A DNA stretch of 34,630 bases from Caryophanales bacterium (GCA_012840465.1 DULJ01000038.1:1-34630), one strand, 5' to 3'. Positions 25,397 through 34,424 are shown, counted from the stretch's first letter. Notes: generated by a model from the sequence alone, not told the origin. A program made the numbers and translations.

Positions 25397-25413
25397 TTAT
25401 CTAATTCCTAAGC

Positions 25414-26292
25414 CTAAGCTGCTCCAAAAAGACCTTTTACCCAATTTAAAAATGCAATCAGTCCATCAATGATATTTTTCATAATTCCTTGGGTGCGCTC
25501 ATCCTTCATAAATTCCTGCACCCGTTCTGATACATAAACTAAATCATTTTTTACTTGATTCCAATCAATGTTCATGTTTTTCATTTTGTTGAAAAGATCG
25601 ATTAAACCTTGCTTTTCAGAGTCTGTTAATTGAATGCCAAGTTCGGCAGCGATCCGGTCAATTAAAGCCGAAACCTGTTGATCTGTTAAGTTCGGGTTAT
25701 TCGCAATTTCTTCTTTTATTTTTGTGAACAAGGCAGTGGCTTGATTCGCTCCAATCCGCTCACCTAATTGCGCTGTTTTCACCATTTCTTCGTTCGCAAT
25801 TTGCTTTTGCTCTTCGGGAATAACCTTTTCACCAGATACTTCATAAGCTTTCAAAATACCAGTCAATCCGGCTGTGCCTGATACTTCAAAAGGCGCTGTG
25901 ACATAGATGTCAGCATCTTTTACACCCGCTGTAATCAATGAATTGGAGTACATATCTTCTGTGACCCAGGAAATGTTTTTAGTTTCCACATGTAAGCCCG
26001 AACCGGTTTCTTTCAAAGTAATTTTGGCTGACGAAATGGCCTTTGAGCCAATTTTTGCTTTACTTATGTATTTACCTAAGTATTTGTGTTCTTCGGCATT
26101 GCTGACAGTGACAATGGTGTCCCCTTCTTTGTAGCCTAGTTCCTGTTTTATTGTTTCTTGCTGCTCAGGCGTTAGATTTTCCCCAAGCGTAATAATGACA
26201 TCTCCAGGCTGAGCATCTGCATAACTGATTCCGGTCGGAAGGACCAAGCTAAATAGTAATAGTAACCATCCAATGATGATTTGTTTTTTCAT
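25414..26292 (-). CDS. ypuA: DUF1002 exported protein YpuA
   Basis: A 292-residue secreted or surface protein of the DUF1002 family; molecular role unknown. It has a signal peptide (MKKQIIIGWLLLLFSLVLPT, cleavage probably after SYA-DA), then GDVIITLGENLTPEQQ, EEHKYLGKYI and the long family-specific beta-rich part, and an amphipathic helical C-terminus (KNIIDGLIAFLNWVKGLFG). ATG at 26292 is used because AAAGGAGG precedes it; an in-frame ATG at 26325 would put 11 extra residues before the signal peptide. Confidence 0.9.
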   Translation of the reverse strand: MKKQIIIGWLLLLFSLVLPTGISYADAQPGDVIITLGENLTPEQQETIKQELGYKEGDTIVTVSNAEEHKYLGKYISKAKIGSKAISSAKITLKETGSGLHVETKNISWVTEDMYSNSLITAGVKDADIYVTAPFEVSGTAGLTGILKAYEVSGEKVIPEEQKQIANEEMVKTAQLGERIGANQATALFTKIKEEIANNPNLTDQQVSALIDRIAAELGIQLTDSEKQGLIDLFNKMKNMNIDWNQVKNDLVYVSERVQEFMKDERTQGIMKNIIDGLIAFLNWVKGLFGAA

Positions 26293-26420
26293 TTGTAATA
26301 AATCCTCCTTTGATTTTCCCCCCAAAGTTTACCTTAATACTAATTGTTTCCAAAAATTTAGACATCAGTCTTAGGACCGATGAACATTACCCATTTTAGC
26401 ATAAATACCTGATTTGAAAA

Positions 26421-26450
26421 GAAAAAAGAAGCCCAGTCGATGGGCTCCAG
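26421..26450 (-). terminator. Rho-independent terminator of yrrT-luxS
   Basis: On the - strand GGAGCCCA-TCGAC-TGGGCTTC followed by TTTTTTC, 33 bases past the luxS stop. Confidence 0.85.
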
Positions 26451-26482
26451 TTTATACGTTGCTAAGCAGGACTTCCGCCTTT

Positions 26483-26947
26483 CTATTTTGCGAACACTTC
26501 TGTCCATTCATCTTTATGTGCTAGCATGTTTTTAGCAACTTCTTTAGCACCTGCTAAGCTGTGGCTTGCAGCCCATCCACATTGGATTTCATTGCAAGCA
26601 GGCACTTCTGTTGCTGTTAAAACATCATTTAATGTTTTTTCTAATACATCTAGAATTTCTTCATAATCTGAATGGTTGATTACTTGAAGATAAAAACCAG
26701 TTTGGCATCCCATTGGTCCAATATCGAGCACGCAATCTAAATGATTACGAATAAATTCAGCCATCATATGCTCTAAAGAGTGAAGGGAAGGCATCTTCAT
26801 ATGCTCTTTGTTAGGCTGGCAAAAGCGAATATCGTACTTGTATACTTTATCGCCATTTACACCTTGAGTTGTTCCAACTAAACGTACATAGGGTGCTTTC
26901 ACTTTTGTGTGATCAAGATTAAAGCTTTCAACATTCATTTTTCGCAT
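26483..26947 (-). CDS. luxS: S-ribosylhomocysteine lyase LuxS
   Basis: A 154-residue metalloenzyme that splits S-ribosylhomocysteine into homocysteine and DPD, the AI-2 precursor. Zn ligands H56 and H60 (HSLEH) and C123 (CGWAASH), catalytic Cys81 in MGCQTGF. In my recall the sequence ([19 protein letters not shown]) is nearer the staphylococcal form than B. subtilis LuxS. It lies 18 bases after yrrT in one operon, and GGAGG lies about 10 bases before its ATG. Confidence 0.96.
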   Translation of the reverse strand: MRKMNVESFNLDHTKVKAPYVRLVGTTQGVNGDKVYKYDIRFCQPNKEHMKMPSLHSLEHMMAEFIRNHLDCVLDIGPMGCQTGFYLQVINHSDYEEILDVLEKTLNDVLTATEVPACNEIQCGWAASHSLAGAKEVAKNMLAHKDEWTEVFAK

Positions 26948-26965
26948 ATAAAACAGACCTCCAAC

Positions 26966-27604
26966 TTATTGTTTTTCGGCCTCTATTAACCAAACGAATT
27001 TATTTAATTGTTTGAAAGTTACATAGAAACCGTGCTCGGTAAATTGTTCACGGAGTACATCTTTCATTGTATAATATTCTCGGTTTAAGTCATCAACTAA
27101 ATTCTTGTAGCCTTTTTGTTCCGCGTCCTCTATTATAGCATGTTTTGCATCTAAACTTTCATATACAGTATCTGCAAATACAACTTTTCCGCCTTTTTCA
27201 AGTAAAAGGCTGTATTTTTTAATTGCTACGTTTTTTTCTTCATCTGTAAGATGGTGGAAAGCCCAAGTACTTACAATCGCATTAATTTTAACATGTAAAT
27301 CTGGTAAGTTTAAAAAGTCGCCGTCAAGAAGGGAAAGAGTAGGCGCTTTTTGCTTTGCCATTGCTCGCATTTCTTTAGAAGGCTCGATCCCAATTACATT
27401 ATGGCCCTTTTCAAGAAGTTTTTTAGACAGGTTGCCTGTCCCAACCCCAAATTCAATGACTGTTCCATTCACTTTAGAAGCAACCTCTTCTAAAATTTCA
27501 TCATAGCCTTCAAATACGTCTTTATATTCTTCATCATGACCTACTACCGTATTGTCATAGCTTTCTGCCCATTCATCAAATAACTTGATAAATTCACGTC
27601 CCAT
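26966..27604 (-). CDS. yrrT: SAM-dependent methyltransferase YrrT
   Basis: A 212-residue class I methyltransferase. Motif I is IEFGVGTGNLSKKLLEKG (about 50-67), followed by GIEPSKEMR and a post-motif VSTWAFHHLTDEEK. The start MGREFIKLFDEWAESYDNTV is characteristic of YrrT. In B. subtilis yrrT leads the yrrT-mtnN-mccA-mccB methionine-to-cysteine operon; here it is directly followed by luxS, and no mtnN is present in the window. The methyl acceptor is not known. GGGAGAG precedes the ATG. Confidence 0.9.
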   Translation of the reverse strand: MGREFIKLFDEWAESYDNTVVGHDEEYKDVFEGYDEILEEVASKVNGTVIEFGVGTGNLSKKLLEKGHNVIGIEPSKEMRAMAKQKAPTLSLLDGDFLNLPDLHVKINAIVSTWAFHHLTDEEKNVAIKKYSLLLEKGGKVVFADTVYESLDAKHAIIEDAEQKGYKNLVDDLNREYYTMKDVLREQFTEHGFYVTFKQLNKFVWLIEAEKQ

Positions 27605-27639
27605 ATTAACACTCTCCCTAAATCGGATAAATATATATA

Positions 27640-27653
27640 ATACCTATTGGTAT
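27640..27653. promoter_or_regulatory. Inverted repeat upstream of yrrT
   Basis: ATACC-TATT-GGTAT, perfect 5-bp arms, 36 bases before the yrrT ATG. It is a possible operator; in B. subtilis the yrrT operon is under CymR, but I do not claim this is a CymR site. Confidence 0.35.
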
Positions 27654-27773
27654 ACTATGGTTACTAAGGATTAATGACACTATATCACGATTGACATTGA
27701 AAAACAATGAAAAATTATGGCTTCCTTTAGTAGAAGTGGGCATAAATTAAAATGAAAGGAAGGGATCATTTCC

Positions 27774-28547
27774 ATGGAAAAAAACAGGCCTTTAATTATT
27801 GCCCATCGCGGGGCTTCGGGTGAAGCACCGGAAAACACGTTGGCAGCCTTTCGATTAGGTTTAGAGCAGGGATGTGAAGCCGTTGAATTGGATATTCATT
27901 TAACGAAAGATGGGCAATTAGCGGTGATCCACGATGAGAATATTAAAAGAACGACGAACGGTGAAGGGCTTATCGGTGAAATGACAACGGCAGAGTTTAA
28001 AAAATATGATGCAGGCAGTTGGTTTTCGAATAAATATAAAGGGGAAAGGATTCCACTTTTAGAAGAAGTGTTTGAACTGGTACCGAAAGAAATATTGATA
28101 AACATAGAAATTAAAAATATCCCATCCTTTTATAAGGGAATTGAAGAAAAGCTGTTAAACCATTTAGTGCGCCACAACAGGGTTGATAATGTCATTGTCT
28201 CTTCATTTGACCATCAATGCTTGTATCGTTTAAAAAAACTAAACAGAAATGTGAAAATTGGCTTGCTATATTTTGAAAATGTAGTGAATTATGTAGAGTT
28301 TGCGAAATTGTTCGGCTTTCCGGTAGAGTCATTACACCCAGATCAGAGAGGACTACGTGCCGAGAATGTACGTAAAGCAATTGAAAATGGTTTAAAGGTG
28401 TACACTTGGACATGTAATTCGGAGGAAAGTATGAAAAAAGTGATTGATTATGGAGTTAGCGGGATTATTACCAATTATCCAGCCAGATTAAAATCGCTAA
28501 TCGAAGGAAAACAAAAAGTTAAAAGGAAAAAGTGGGGATTGTTTTAA
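27774..28547 (+). CDS. Glycerophosphodiester phosphodiesterase (UgpQ/GDPD family)
   Basis: A 257-residue enzyme that hydrolyses glycerophosphodiesters to glycerol-3-phosphate and an alcohol. The GDPD metal and catalytic motifs are present: H11-R-G with GEAPENT, ELDIHLTKDGQLAVIHD (two acidic ligands and the second His), NIEIKN, SSFDH, YTWTCN and GIITNYP. No signal peptide, so cytoplasmic like YqiK/UgpQ rather than secreted GlpQ. It ends with a basic tail (KQKVKRKKW). The ribosome binding site is GGAAGGG. Divergent from yrrT. Confidence 0.93.
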   Translation: MEKNRPLIIAHRGASGEAPENTLAAFRLGLEQGCEAVELDIHLTKDGQLAVIHDENIKRTTNGEGLIGEMTTAEFKKYDAGSWFSNKYKGERIPLLEEVFELVPKEILINIEIKNIPSFYKGIEEKLLNHLVRHNRVDNVIVSSFDHQCLYRLKKLNRNVKIGLLYFENVVNYVEFAKLFGFPVESLHPDQRGLRAENVRKAIENGLKVYTWTCNSEESMKKVIDYGVSGIITNYPARLKSLIEGKQKVKRKKWGLF

Positions 28548-28556
28548 CCCCCACCT

Positions 28557-28705
28557 TGTCCAGCTCCAAGCACCTATCGCCTAGCAAACTTCAGGTCTCC
28601 TCCCTACGATAAGTCAACATCAATTCGCTTTTGCTCATTGTGTTTCCTTTATCTCAGTCGAAGCCCCTCCAGTTTGTACGGCGATGAACAAGGTGCTTGC
28701 GCTTT
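28557..28705. repeat. Dispersed Bacillus repeat overlapping the 3' end of the EamA gene
   Basis: Starts GTCCAGCTCCAAGCACCTAT and ends CAAGGTGCTTGCGCTTTTCT. The ends carry AGCACCT and AGGTGCT as an inverted repeat, and the GTCCAGCTCC...GCGCTTTTCT frame is a common bacillar intergenic repeat as I remember it. The EamA reading frame runs into it and stops inside at 28654. Confidence 0.6.
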
Positions 28706-29589
28706 TCTATAAATACGCCTGTAGTAATTAATACTCCAAATATCGTTATTGCACCACCAATAAGCTGGGCGGTAGTGAGCGTTTCTCCAATAAATGTAAT
28801 GGCAAATATAGATGCAAAAACAGGGATAAGATTTAAAAATGGAGCGGCCTTTCCTGGACCAAGATCTGCTACCGCTTTATTCCAGCATAAAAAGGCAACA
28901 ATAGAAGCAAAAATCCCAATATATAAAAATCCTAAAATGGAAGTAATGGTTATCGTCATTGGTTTTTCAACGATCCATTCATACATAGCAAAGGGTGCCA
29001 GTATAATCATGCCGATGATCATTGTAACTAGGAATGAGCCGGCGGCAGGCAGCCTACCTATATTTTTCTTAACGATGACTGAATAAATGGACCATGATGT
29101 AATCGCAACAAGCATCCAAAGCTCACCTTTATTAATGGAGAAGGACAAAAGCGTTTCAAGTGAACCGCGGCTAACGATCCAAGTTACCCCTATGATCGAA
29201 AACACAATCCCGATAATATGTCTCGTATGGACGGTTTCTTTTAAAAATAAAAATGATAAAAGTGCGATTAACGCTGGTGTTGGTGCATTAATAAGAGCTG
29301 CATTAATCGATGTTGTATAGTGTACGGCAATATACAAAAGTGTATTAAACCCAACGATTCCTGTTAATGACATCCAAAATAATGTTTTCCACTCCTGTTT
29401 CCATAATGGCATGTTGGCCATGAGCTCCTTTTTAGCAAAAGGTAAAAAGAATAAGAAAGCGACTCCCCAACGGATGAAAGCTAATGTAAAGGGTGGCATT
29501 GTTGTAGCAAAACCTTTTCCAATCACGAAGTTGCCACCCCAGAATAAGGCCGCAATTACCAGTAAAATATATGGTGATTTCCAGTTCAC
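28654..29589 (-). CDS. EamA/DMT-family transporter with repeat-derived C-terminus
   Basis: A 311-residue, ten-span drug/metabolite transporter made of two EamA halves (LFWGGNFVIGK ... in TM1; SWSIYSVIVKK in TM6; PVFASIFAITFIGETL in TM9). It starts at GTG 29589 after GGAGGA. The last ~16 residues (KRKHLVHRRTNWRGFD) are encoded by the dispersed repeat at 28557-28705, so the original end of the protein seems to have been replaced. Substrate unknown. It is divergent from pgcA. Confidence 0.88.
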   Translation of the reverse strand: MNWKSPYILLVIAALFWGGNFVIGKGFATTMPPFTLAFIRWGVAFLFFLPFAKKELMANMPLWKQEWKTLFWMSLTGIVGFNTLLYIAVHYTTSINAALINAPTPALIALLSFLFLKETVHTRHIIGIVFSIIGVTWIVSRGSLETLLSFSINKGELWMLVAITSWSIYSVIVKKNIGRLPAAGSFLVTMIIGMIILAPFAMYEWIVEKPMTITITSILGFLYIGIFASIVAFLCWNKAVADLGPGKAAPFLNLIPVFASIFAITFIGETLTTAQLIGGAITIFGVLITTGVFIEKRKHLVHRRTNWRGFD

Positions 29590-29769
29590 TTTAGTTAATC
29601 CTCCTGTAGTAAAAATATTCAGAACAAACTTGATTTTAGAGCTAAGTATACCACCTAAAAAATTCCTTGTGAATTTATTGTTACAAAATAATAAAATTAA
29701 AAGGAGAATGATATGGAAGAATATAAATATAGTAGGAGAGGTAAAAATTTAATTTTAGGAGGAAGAGGG

Positions 29770-31512
29770 ATGAACTGGAAAGAGCAATACGAACGATGGG
29801 CTACTGATGAGAATTTAGAAGAGGAACTCAAACAAATTTTACATGATAAAAAAGACGATGAAAAATGGCTAGAGGATAGCTTTTATAAAAATTTAGAATT
29901 TGGAACCGGTGGAATGCGCGGGGAGATTGGCCCCGGTACAAATCGGATGAATGTCTATACGATTCGTAAAGCGGCCGAAGGACTGGCAAGATACATAGAA
30001 GCTAATGGTGAGGAAGCGAAGGCACGCGGTGTGGTGATTGCCTATGACTGTCGCCATAAATCTCCTGAATTTGCGATGGAAGCTGCCAAAACCTTAGGTT
30101 TCCACGGTATTCAAACCTATGTTTTCGATGAATTAAGACCAACTCCGGAGCTTTCATTTGCAGTGCGATACTTACATGCTTATTCTGGAATCGTCATTAC
30201 AGCAAGCCATAATCCTCCGGAATATAATGGTTTTAAGGTATACGGAAACGATGGTTGCCAATTGCCGCCAGCAGCTGCAGATAAGGTTATTGAAAAAGTA
30301 AATGAAGTTGAAAATGAATTGACGATTGAAGTGGTAGGGGAAGAGGAATTAAAGGCAAAAGGCCTGTTACATATCATTGGTGAAAATATCGATAAAGCTT
30401 ATATTGAGCAAGTAAAAACTATTTCACTTAATCCACAATTATTTGAAGAAAACAATGTCAAGGTTGTCTTCACGCCTTTACACGGGACAGCTAATAAGCC
30501 TGTACGTGCAGGGTTAGAAGCCTTAGGCTTTAAAAATGTCACAATCGTGAAAGAGCAGGAACTACCTGACCCTAATTTTTCAACTGTGAAATCTCCAAAT
30601 CCGGAAGAGCATGCTGCCTTTGAATTGGCGATTAAAGAAGGCATGAAGGTGGGGGCTGATTTATTAATCGGAACTGACCCGGATGCTGACCGTCTTGGAA
30701 TTGCAGTGAAAAATGGCTCCGGTGATTATGAAATTTTAACAGGAAATCAAACAGGTGGAATCTTGCTTCACTATTTATTATCTGAAAAAAAAGCAAAGGG
30801 CATTTTACCATCCAACGGTGTCGTTTTGAAAACAATTGTAACGTCTGAATTCGGTCGTGCGATTGCTGCAGATTACGGTTTAGATACAATCGATACGCTG
30901 ACCGGCTTTAAATTCATCGGTGAAAAAATTAAAGAATATGAAGAAAGCGGACAATATGAGTTCCAATTTGGCTATGAGGAAAGCTATGGATACTTAATCG
31001 GTGATTTTGCAAGAGATAAGGACGCGGTGCAAGCCGCAATCTTAGCAGTTGAGGTTGCAGCCTTCTATAAAATGCAAGGCAAAACTTTGTATGATGCCCT
31101 TCTTGACCTGTATGAAAAGTATGGTTTTTACCGCGAAGGATTAAAATCATTAACGTTAAAAGGAAAAGAAGGAGCAGACCAAATACAAGAAATTTTAGCG
31201 ACATTCCGCAAAAATCCTCCGACCGAAATGGCCCATTTACAGGTAGTTCAAATCGAGGATTATTTAACAAGCGAGAAAAAAGTTGTGGCGAAAGGACAAT
31301 CTGGGAAGGCTGAAAAAATCGAGCTGCCAAAATCAAACGTACTAAAATACATTCTTGAAGACGGTTCTTGGTTCTGCCTACGTCCATCCGGCACAGAACC
31401 AAAAGTGAAATTCTATTTTGGTGTTAAAGGCAGCTCGCTTAAAGACAGTATCGCAAAACTGGATGAAATCAGTACAGATTTAATGAATAAAATTGCTCAA
31501 TTGCTACACTAG
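29770..31512 (+). CDS. pgcA: Phosphoglucomutase/phosphomannomutase PgcA
   Basis: A 580-residue alpha-phosphohexomutase that interconverts glucose-6-phosphate and glucose-1-phosphate for UDP-glucose (teichoic acid and glycolipid) synthesis. Phospho-Ser S146 in [11 protein letters not shown], metal loop [10 protein letters not shown], sugar loop [18 protein letters not shown] and phosphate loop [13 protein letters not shown] are all present; length and start ([10 protein letters not shown]) match B. subtilis PgcA. ATG 29770 is preferred for this and for TTAGGAGGAAGAGGG just upstream. An in-frame ATG at 29713 also has a good site (AAAGGAGA) and would add 19 residues. Confidence 0.95.
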   Translation: MNWKEQYERWATDENLEEELKQILHDKKDDEKWLEDSFYKNLEFGTGGMRGEIGPGTNRMNVYTIRKAAEGLARYIEANGEEAKARGVVIAYDCRHKSPEFAMEAAKTLGFHGIQTYVFDELRPTPELSFAVRYLHAYSGIVITASHNPPEYNGFKVYGNDGCQLPPAAADKVIEKVNEVENELTIEVVGEEELKAKGLLHIIGENIDKAYIEQVKTISLNPQLFEENNVKVVFTPLHGTANKPVRAGLEALGFKNVTIVKEQELPDPNFSTVKSPNPEEHAAFELAIKEGMKVGADLLIGTDPDADRLGIAVKNGSGDYEILTGNQTGGILLHYLLSEKKAKGILPSNGVVLKTIVTSEFGRAIAADYGLDTIDTLTGFKFIGEKIKEYEESGQYEFQFGYEESYGYLIGDFARDKDAVQAAILAVEVAAFYKMQGKTLYDALLDLYEKYGFYREGLKSLTLKGKEGADQIQEILATFRKNPPTEMAHLQVVQIEDYLTSEKKVVAKGQSGKAEKIELPKSNVLKYILEDGSWFCLRPSGTEPKVKFYFGVKGSSLKDSIAKLDEISTDLMNKIAQLLH

Positions 31513-31592
31513 GTGCCTGTCCCCGCGCCGCGGTTGGTACCGCAGTTGGTACCGCAGTAGTGCATTCACTGGTGCCTGTCCCCATACCGCGG
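31512..31592. repeat. Dispersed repeat with two GGTGCCTGTCCCC copies
   Basis: GGTGCCTGTCCCC occurs at 31512-31524 and 31571-31583; between them TTGGTACCGCAG is doubled and GCGGT-TGGT-ACCGC can form a hairpin. It fills the whole gap between two convergent genes and starts inside the pgcA stop codon. It may serve as terminator, but no U-run is seen. Confidence 0.6.
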
Positions 31593-31593
31593 T

Positions 31594-31944
31594 TTAGTGG
31601 TATGTAATCGTAAAAGTGCCGTCCTTTGTTTTGATTGATATGTGGTTTGGTTGTACATGGGTGTGGAGTTTATTGGTCAAAGGAATTTCGTATATTTCAT
31701 ATGGTATTTGTTCGTATTGGGCGGACGCTGTACCGATTCTTCCTTTTCCATGTATCTGTAAAACATAAGGTGATACATAACCGTCGATGGTTGGTGGCCG
31801 TTCGTGCAGGTTGGCACGAGATAGAGTCATCGTTGTTTCATCCTTATCACGATGGATCTCTTTAGTGATATGAATTAACTTTCCGTTCAAAGTATTTAAC
31901 GTATCCTGAAGTTGGATATCATCTTCTGTTGGTCTAATGTCCAT
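31594..31944 (-). CDS. Conserved-looking hypothetical protein
   Basis: About 116 residues, no signal peptide and no membrane span. The N-terminal third is polar and likely helical (EDDIQLQDTLNTLNGKLIHITKEIHRDKDE); the rest reads as short beta strands (YVSPYVLQIHGKGRIG, HISIKTKDGTFTITYH). I do not recognise the family. ATG 31944 is preferred: GAGGTGA lies 5 bases before it; a GTG at 31953 opens the same frame. Confidence 0.65.
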   Translation of the reverse strand: MDIRPTEDDIQLQDTLNTLNGKLIHITKEIHRDKDETTMTLSRANLHERPPTIDGYVSPYVLQIHGKGRIGTASAQYEQIPYEIYEIPLTNKLHTHVQPNHISIKTKDGTFTITYH

Positions 31945-32031
31945 TTTCTTCACCTCAAGTACTATGTTTTCCTAAAAAGGAACATAATATTTGTATAACT
32001 AAAGAAATGAGGATGGCGGAAAGGCTTGCCG

Positions 32032-32130
32032 ATGCGGTGCTTTACATGGCAAGTGCATCATCCTCCATCCTATATGGTCATTGATGAAATCGTACGTCAT
32101 CCGTTAATCCAGGATTATCCGTTACCGTAA
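32032..32130 (+). CDS. Possible 32-residue small protein
   Basis: ATG 32032 follows GGAAAGG by 7 bases and reads MRCFTWQVHHPPSYMVIDEI then VRHPLIQDYPLP and stop. A hairpin terminator follows 8 bases later. The composition (HHPP, IDEIVRHPLI) looks protein-like rather than random, but no family is recognised. The 5' part overlaps a nested inverted repeat (GAGGATG/CATCCTC 32009-32065, CTTGCC/GGCAAG 32025-32053), so the locus might instead make a structured RNA. Confidence 0.35.
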   Translation: MRCFTWQVHHPPSYMVIDEIVRHPLIQDYPLP

Positions 32131-32137
32131 AAGCCAA

Positions 32138-32176
32138 AAAGGAAGGCCGTCAAATAGGACACCTTCCTTTATTTTC
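32138..32176. terminator. Terminator-like hairpin, both directions
   Basis: AAAGGAAGG / CCTTCCTTT, 9 bp with a 15-base loop, U-rich on both strands. It can end the possible small gene (+) and yhdB (-). Confidence 0.7.
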
Positions 32177-32212
32177 TTCGTATATCTTTAAATATATTTA
32201 AACATACTACAA

Positions 32213-32452
32213 TTAGCCATAAACGGAAGGAGAAGCTGGAACAGATGATAATGCATGGTCTACATACGTAAGGAGACGGTAGGCTTTATTCTCAATGACT
32301 GAATGATCACGGCTGAAATTGCTGGCATGGAGAAATTGTTCAATTTTCTTTGATAAAAAATCATCCTTCGTACGCACCATTAATATCAGTAAATTATCCC
32401 ATTCCCCTCTATTCATATAAAATAAAGCTTTGTCATAATCCACAGCATTCAT
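32213..32452 (-). CDS. yhdB: YhdB-like small protein
   Basis: A 79-residue protein. The block VDYDKALFYMNRGEWDNLLILMVRTKDDFLSKKIEQFLHA matches what I recall of B. subtilis YhdB, read here in parts. Function unknown. ATG 32452 is chosen because AAAGGGGA is 8 bases upstream; a GTG at 32458 is too close to it. In B. subtilis yhdB lies between pgcA (yhxB) and spoVR, as it does here, which supports the name. Confidence 0.75.
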   Translation of the reverse strand: MNAVDYDKALFYMNRGEWDNLLILMVRTKDDFLSKKIEQFLHASNFSRDHSVIENKAYRLLTYVDHALSSVPASPSVYG

Positions 32453-32630
32453 ATTCACATTCCCCTTTCGAAGAATTGAATATAGTTTATGATAAAAACG
32501 CAGTTTTACACTTCGACGATTTCAGTAAATGTTGACATGGTAATACAAAACTAATCCAGTAAGAAATATAAATCGCACTAGTAGGTTAAAATAATCAACA
32601 GGATCATGAATAAATAAAGGTGGTCATATC

Positions 32631-32819
32631 ATGGGTGCGATTGAACGGGATGGTTTTGTCTTTCATGTTGAATATAGCCAAATGGCAAAAATAGCGGCAA
32701 TACATGTAACAAAAAGAGGCCAATTTATCAAAGAATTAACATTTCCATTTGAAGGAATTGAACCTGCCCAGGAACAAATCGAGAATAAAATTGAAGAATA
32801 TCTAGAGTCTACTTGTTAA
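32631..32819 (+). CDS. DUF5370-like small protein
   Basis: A 62-residue protein, MGAIERDGFVFHVEYSQMAK then AAIHVTKRGQFIKELTFPFEG, followed by an acidic helix (EQIENKIEEYLEST). It resembles the small bacillar DUF5370 family (MGxIERxGYxFxVEYSQ, GQFIEELxFxFxG) in my recall; role unknown. Start fixed by AAAGGTGG. It has its own terminator. Confidence 0.75.
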   Translation: MGAIERDGFVFHVEYSQMAKIAAIHVTKRGQFIKELTFPFEGIEPAQEQIENKIEEYLESTC

Positions 32820-32841
32820 CGGTAGGCTCTTCTGCTTTTTT
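32804..32841 (+). terminator. Terminator overlapping the end of the DUF5370-like gene
   Basis: AGAGTCTAC / GTAGGCTCT (nine pairs, one G-U) followed by TTTTTTC. The stop codon is in the loop. Confidence 0.75.
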
Positions 32842-32957
32842 CTTGCTAATCTTTTTCATTAAATCTATGTATATCACATAAATTTACATAAAGGGTAAGT
32901 TGTTTTCAATTTTTTGGATCAATAAATGAAACAGCTTGACTAAAAGGGGAGATGAAG

Positions 32958-34379
32958 ATGGCGAGAAATGAACATCAAGCATTACAATATGCGATAGAGG
33001 AAATTACCGAAATTGCGAAAGGCTTTGGTCTAGACTTTTATCCAATGCGTTATGAAATATGTCCTGCCGATATTATATATACATTCGGTTCTTACGGTAT
33101 GCCAACGCGATTTTCTCATTGGAGCTTCGGAAAGCAGTTTCATAAAATGAAGCTTCACTATGACTTGGGATTAAGCAAAATTTATGAACTTGTTATTAAC
33201 TCCAATCCGTGCTATGCCTTCTTACTAAACACAAATAGTTTAATTCAAAATAAATTAATCGTTGCCCATGTTTTAGCTCATTGTGATTTTTTCAAAAATA
33301 ATGTTCGTTTTAGCAATACGAAGCGGGATATGGTTGAAAGCATGGCGGCAACAGCTGACCGCGTTAAGAAATATGAACATGATTATGGAAAGCTCGAAGT
33401 TGAAAAATTTTTAGATGCAGTGCTTGCGATTCAAGAGCATATTGACCCTTCATTGTTAAGACCGCAGCTTTCTTGGTCGATTGAGGATATATTTGTTGAT
33501 GAAGAAGACGATGAACAGACCAATGTCACACCATATGATGATTTGTGGCGGATGGATGAGCGGAATGTAAATAAGGATCGGTCCAAAAAGAAAAGAAAAA
33601 AATTTCCACCACAGCCCGAAAAAGATATCCTCTTATTCATTCAAGAATATAGCCGTGAACTAGATGAGTGGCAAAGGGATATTTTAACGATGATGCGAGA
33701 GGAAATGTTGTATTTTTGGCCGCAGTTGGAAACGAAAATCATGAACGAAGGCTGGGCTTCCTACTGGCATGCTCGCATTATCCGGGAATTGGAGCTTACT
33801 TCGGATGAAGCAATTGAATTTGCAAAACTGAATGCAGGTGTTGTTCAACCTTCCCGGACATCGATTAATCCGTATTACCTTGGCTTGAAAATATTCGAAG
33901 ACATTGAAGAGCGTTACAATAACCCGACAGATGAAATGAAAAAACTCGGTGTGGAACCCGATTCAGGGCGAGAAAAATTATTTGAGGTTCGGGAAGTCGA
34001 ATCGGATATTTCGTTTATCCGTAACTATCTAACAAAAGACTTAGTTCACCGCGAAGATATGTATTTATTCCAAAAGCAGGGGAAAGATTATAAAATTGTT
34101 GATAAAGAATGGGAGACCGTCCGTGATCAACTAGTAAATATGCGTGTCAATGGCGGTTTTCCGTATATTACCGTAAACGATGGTGATTATTTAAAAAATG
34201 GAGAATTGTTTCTGAAGCATTGGTACGAAGGGATTGAACTTGATATTAAATATCTAGAAAAAGTAATGCCTTACATTCATCAGCTATGGGGGCGTCATGT
34301 CCATATGGAAACGATAGTTGAAAATAAAGGTGCGTTATTTACGTATGACGGGAAGGCGATGCACCGGAAATATATATGA
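32958..34379 (+). CDS. spoVR: Stage V sporulation protein SpoVR
   Basis: A 473-residue SpoVR family protein, full length. Seen: [29 protein letters not shown] at the N-terminus, [58 protein letters not shown] and [19 protein letters not shown], all near-invariant in the family (read here in parts). It has a Lys-rich low-complexity insert around residue 210 (KKKRKKFPP). SpoVR takes part in spore cortex formation in B. subtilis; the biochemical role is unproven. ATG 32958 is used because AGGGGAG is 6 bases upstream; ATG 32952 is too close. Confidence 0.96.
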   Translation: MARNEHQALQYAIEEITEIAKGFGLDFYPMRYEICPADIIYTFGSYGMPTRFSHWSFGKQFHKMKLHYDLGLSKIYELVINSNPCYAFLLNTNSLIQNKLIVAHVLAHCDFFKNNVRFSNTKRDMVESMAATADRVKKYEHDYGKLEVEKFLDAVLAIQEHIDPSLLRPQLSWSIEDIFVDEEDDEQTNVTPYDDLWRMDERNVNKDRSKKKRKKFPPQPEKDILLFIQEYSRELDEWQRDILTMMREEMLYFWPQLETKIMNEGWASYWHARIIRELELTSDEAIEFAKLNAGVVQPSRTSINPYYLGLKIFEDIEERYNNPTDEMKKLGVEPDSGREKLFEVREVESDISFIRNYLTKDLVHREDMYLFQKQGKDYKIVDKEWETVRDQLVNMRVNGGFPYITVNDGDYLKNGELFLKHWYEGIELDIKYLEKVMPYIHQLWGRHVHMETIVENKGALFTYDGKAMHRKYI

Positions 34380-34390
34380 TTTTTTTGGGG

Positions 34391-34424
34391 GGAAGCTGCT
34401 GGGTGTTCGGCGGCTTCTTTATTT
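34391..34424 (+). terminator. Rho-independent terminator of spoVR
   Basis: GAAGCTGC / GCGGCTTC (one G-U pair) followed by TTTATTT, 12 bases past the stop. Confidence 0.8.

Noticed and set aside
27692-27720. TTGACA as -35 of the glycerophosphodiesterase promoter
   Set aside because: TTGACA is present, but no convincing -10 lies 16-18 bases on; left out of the annotation.
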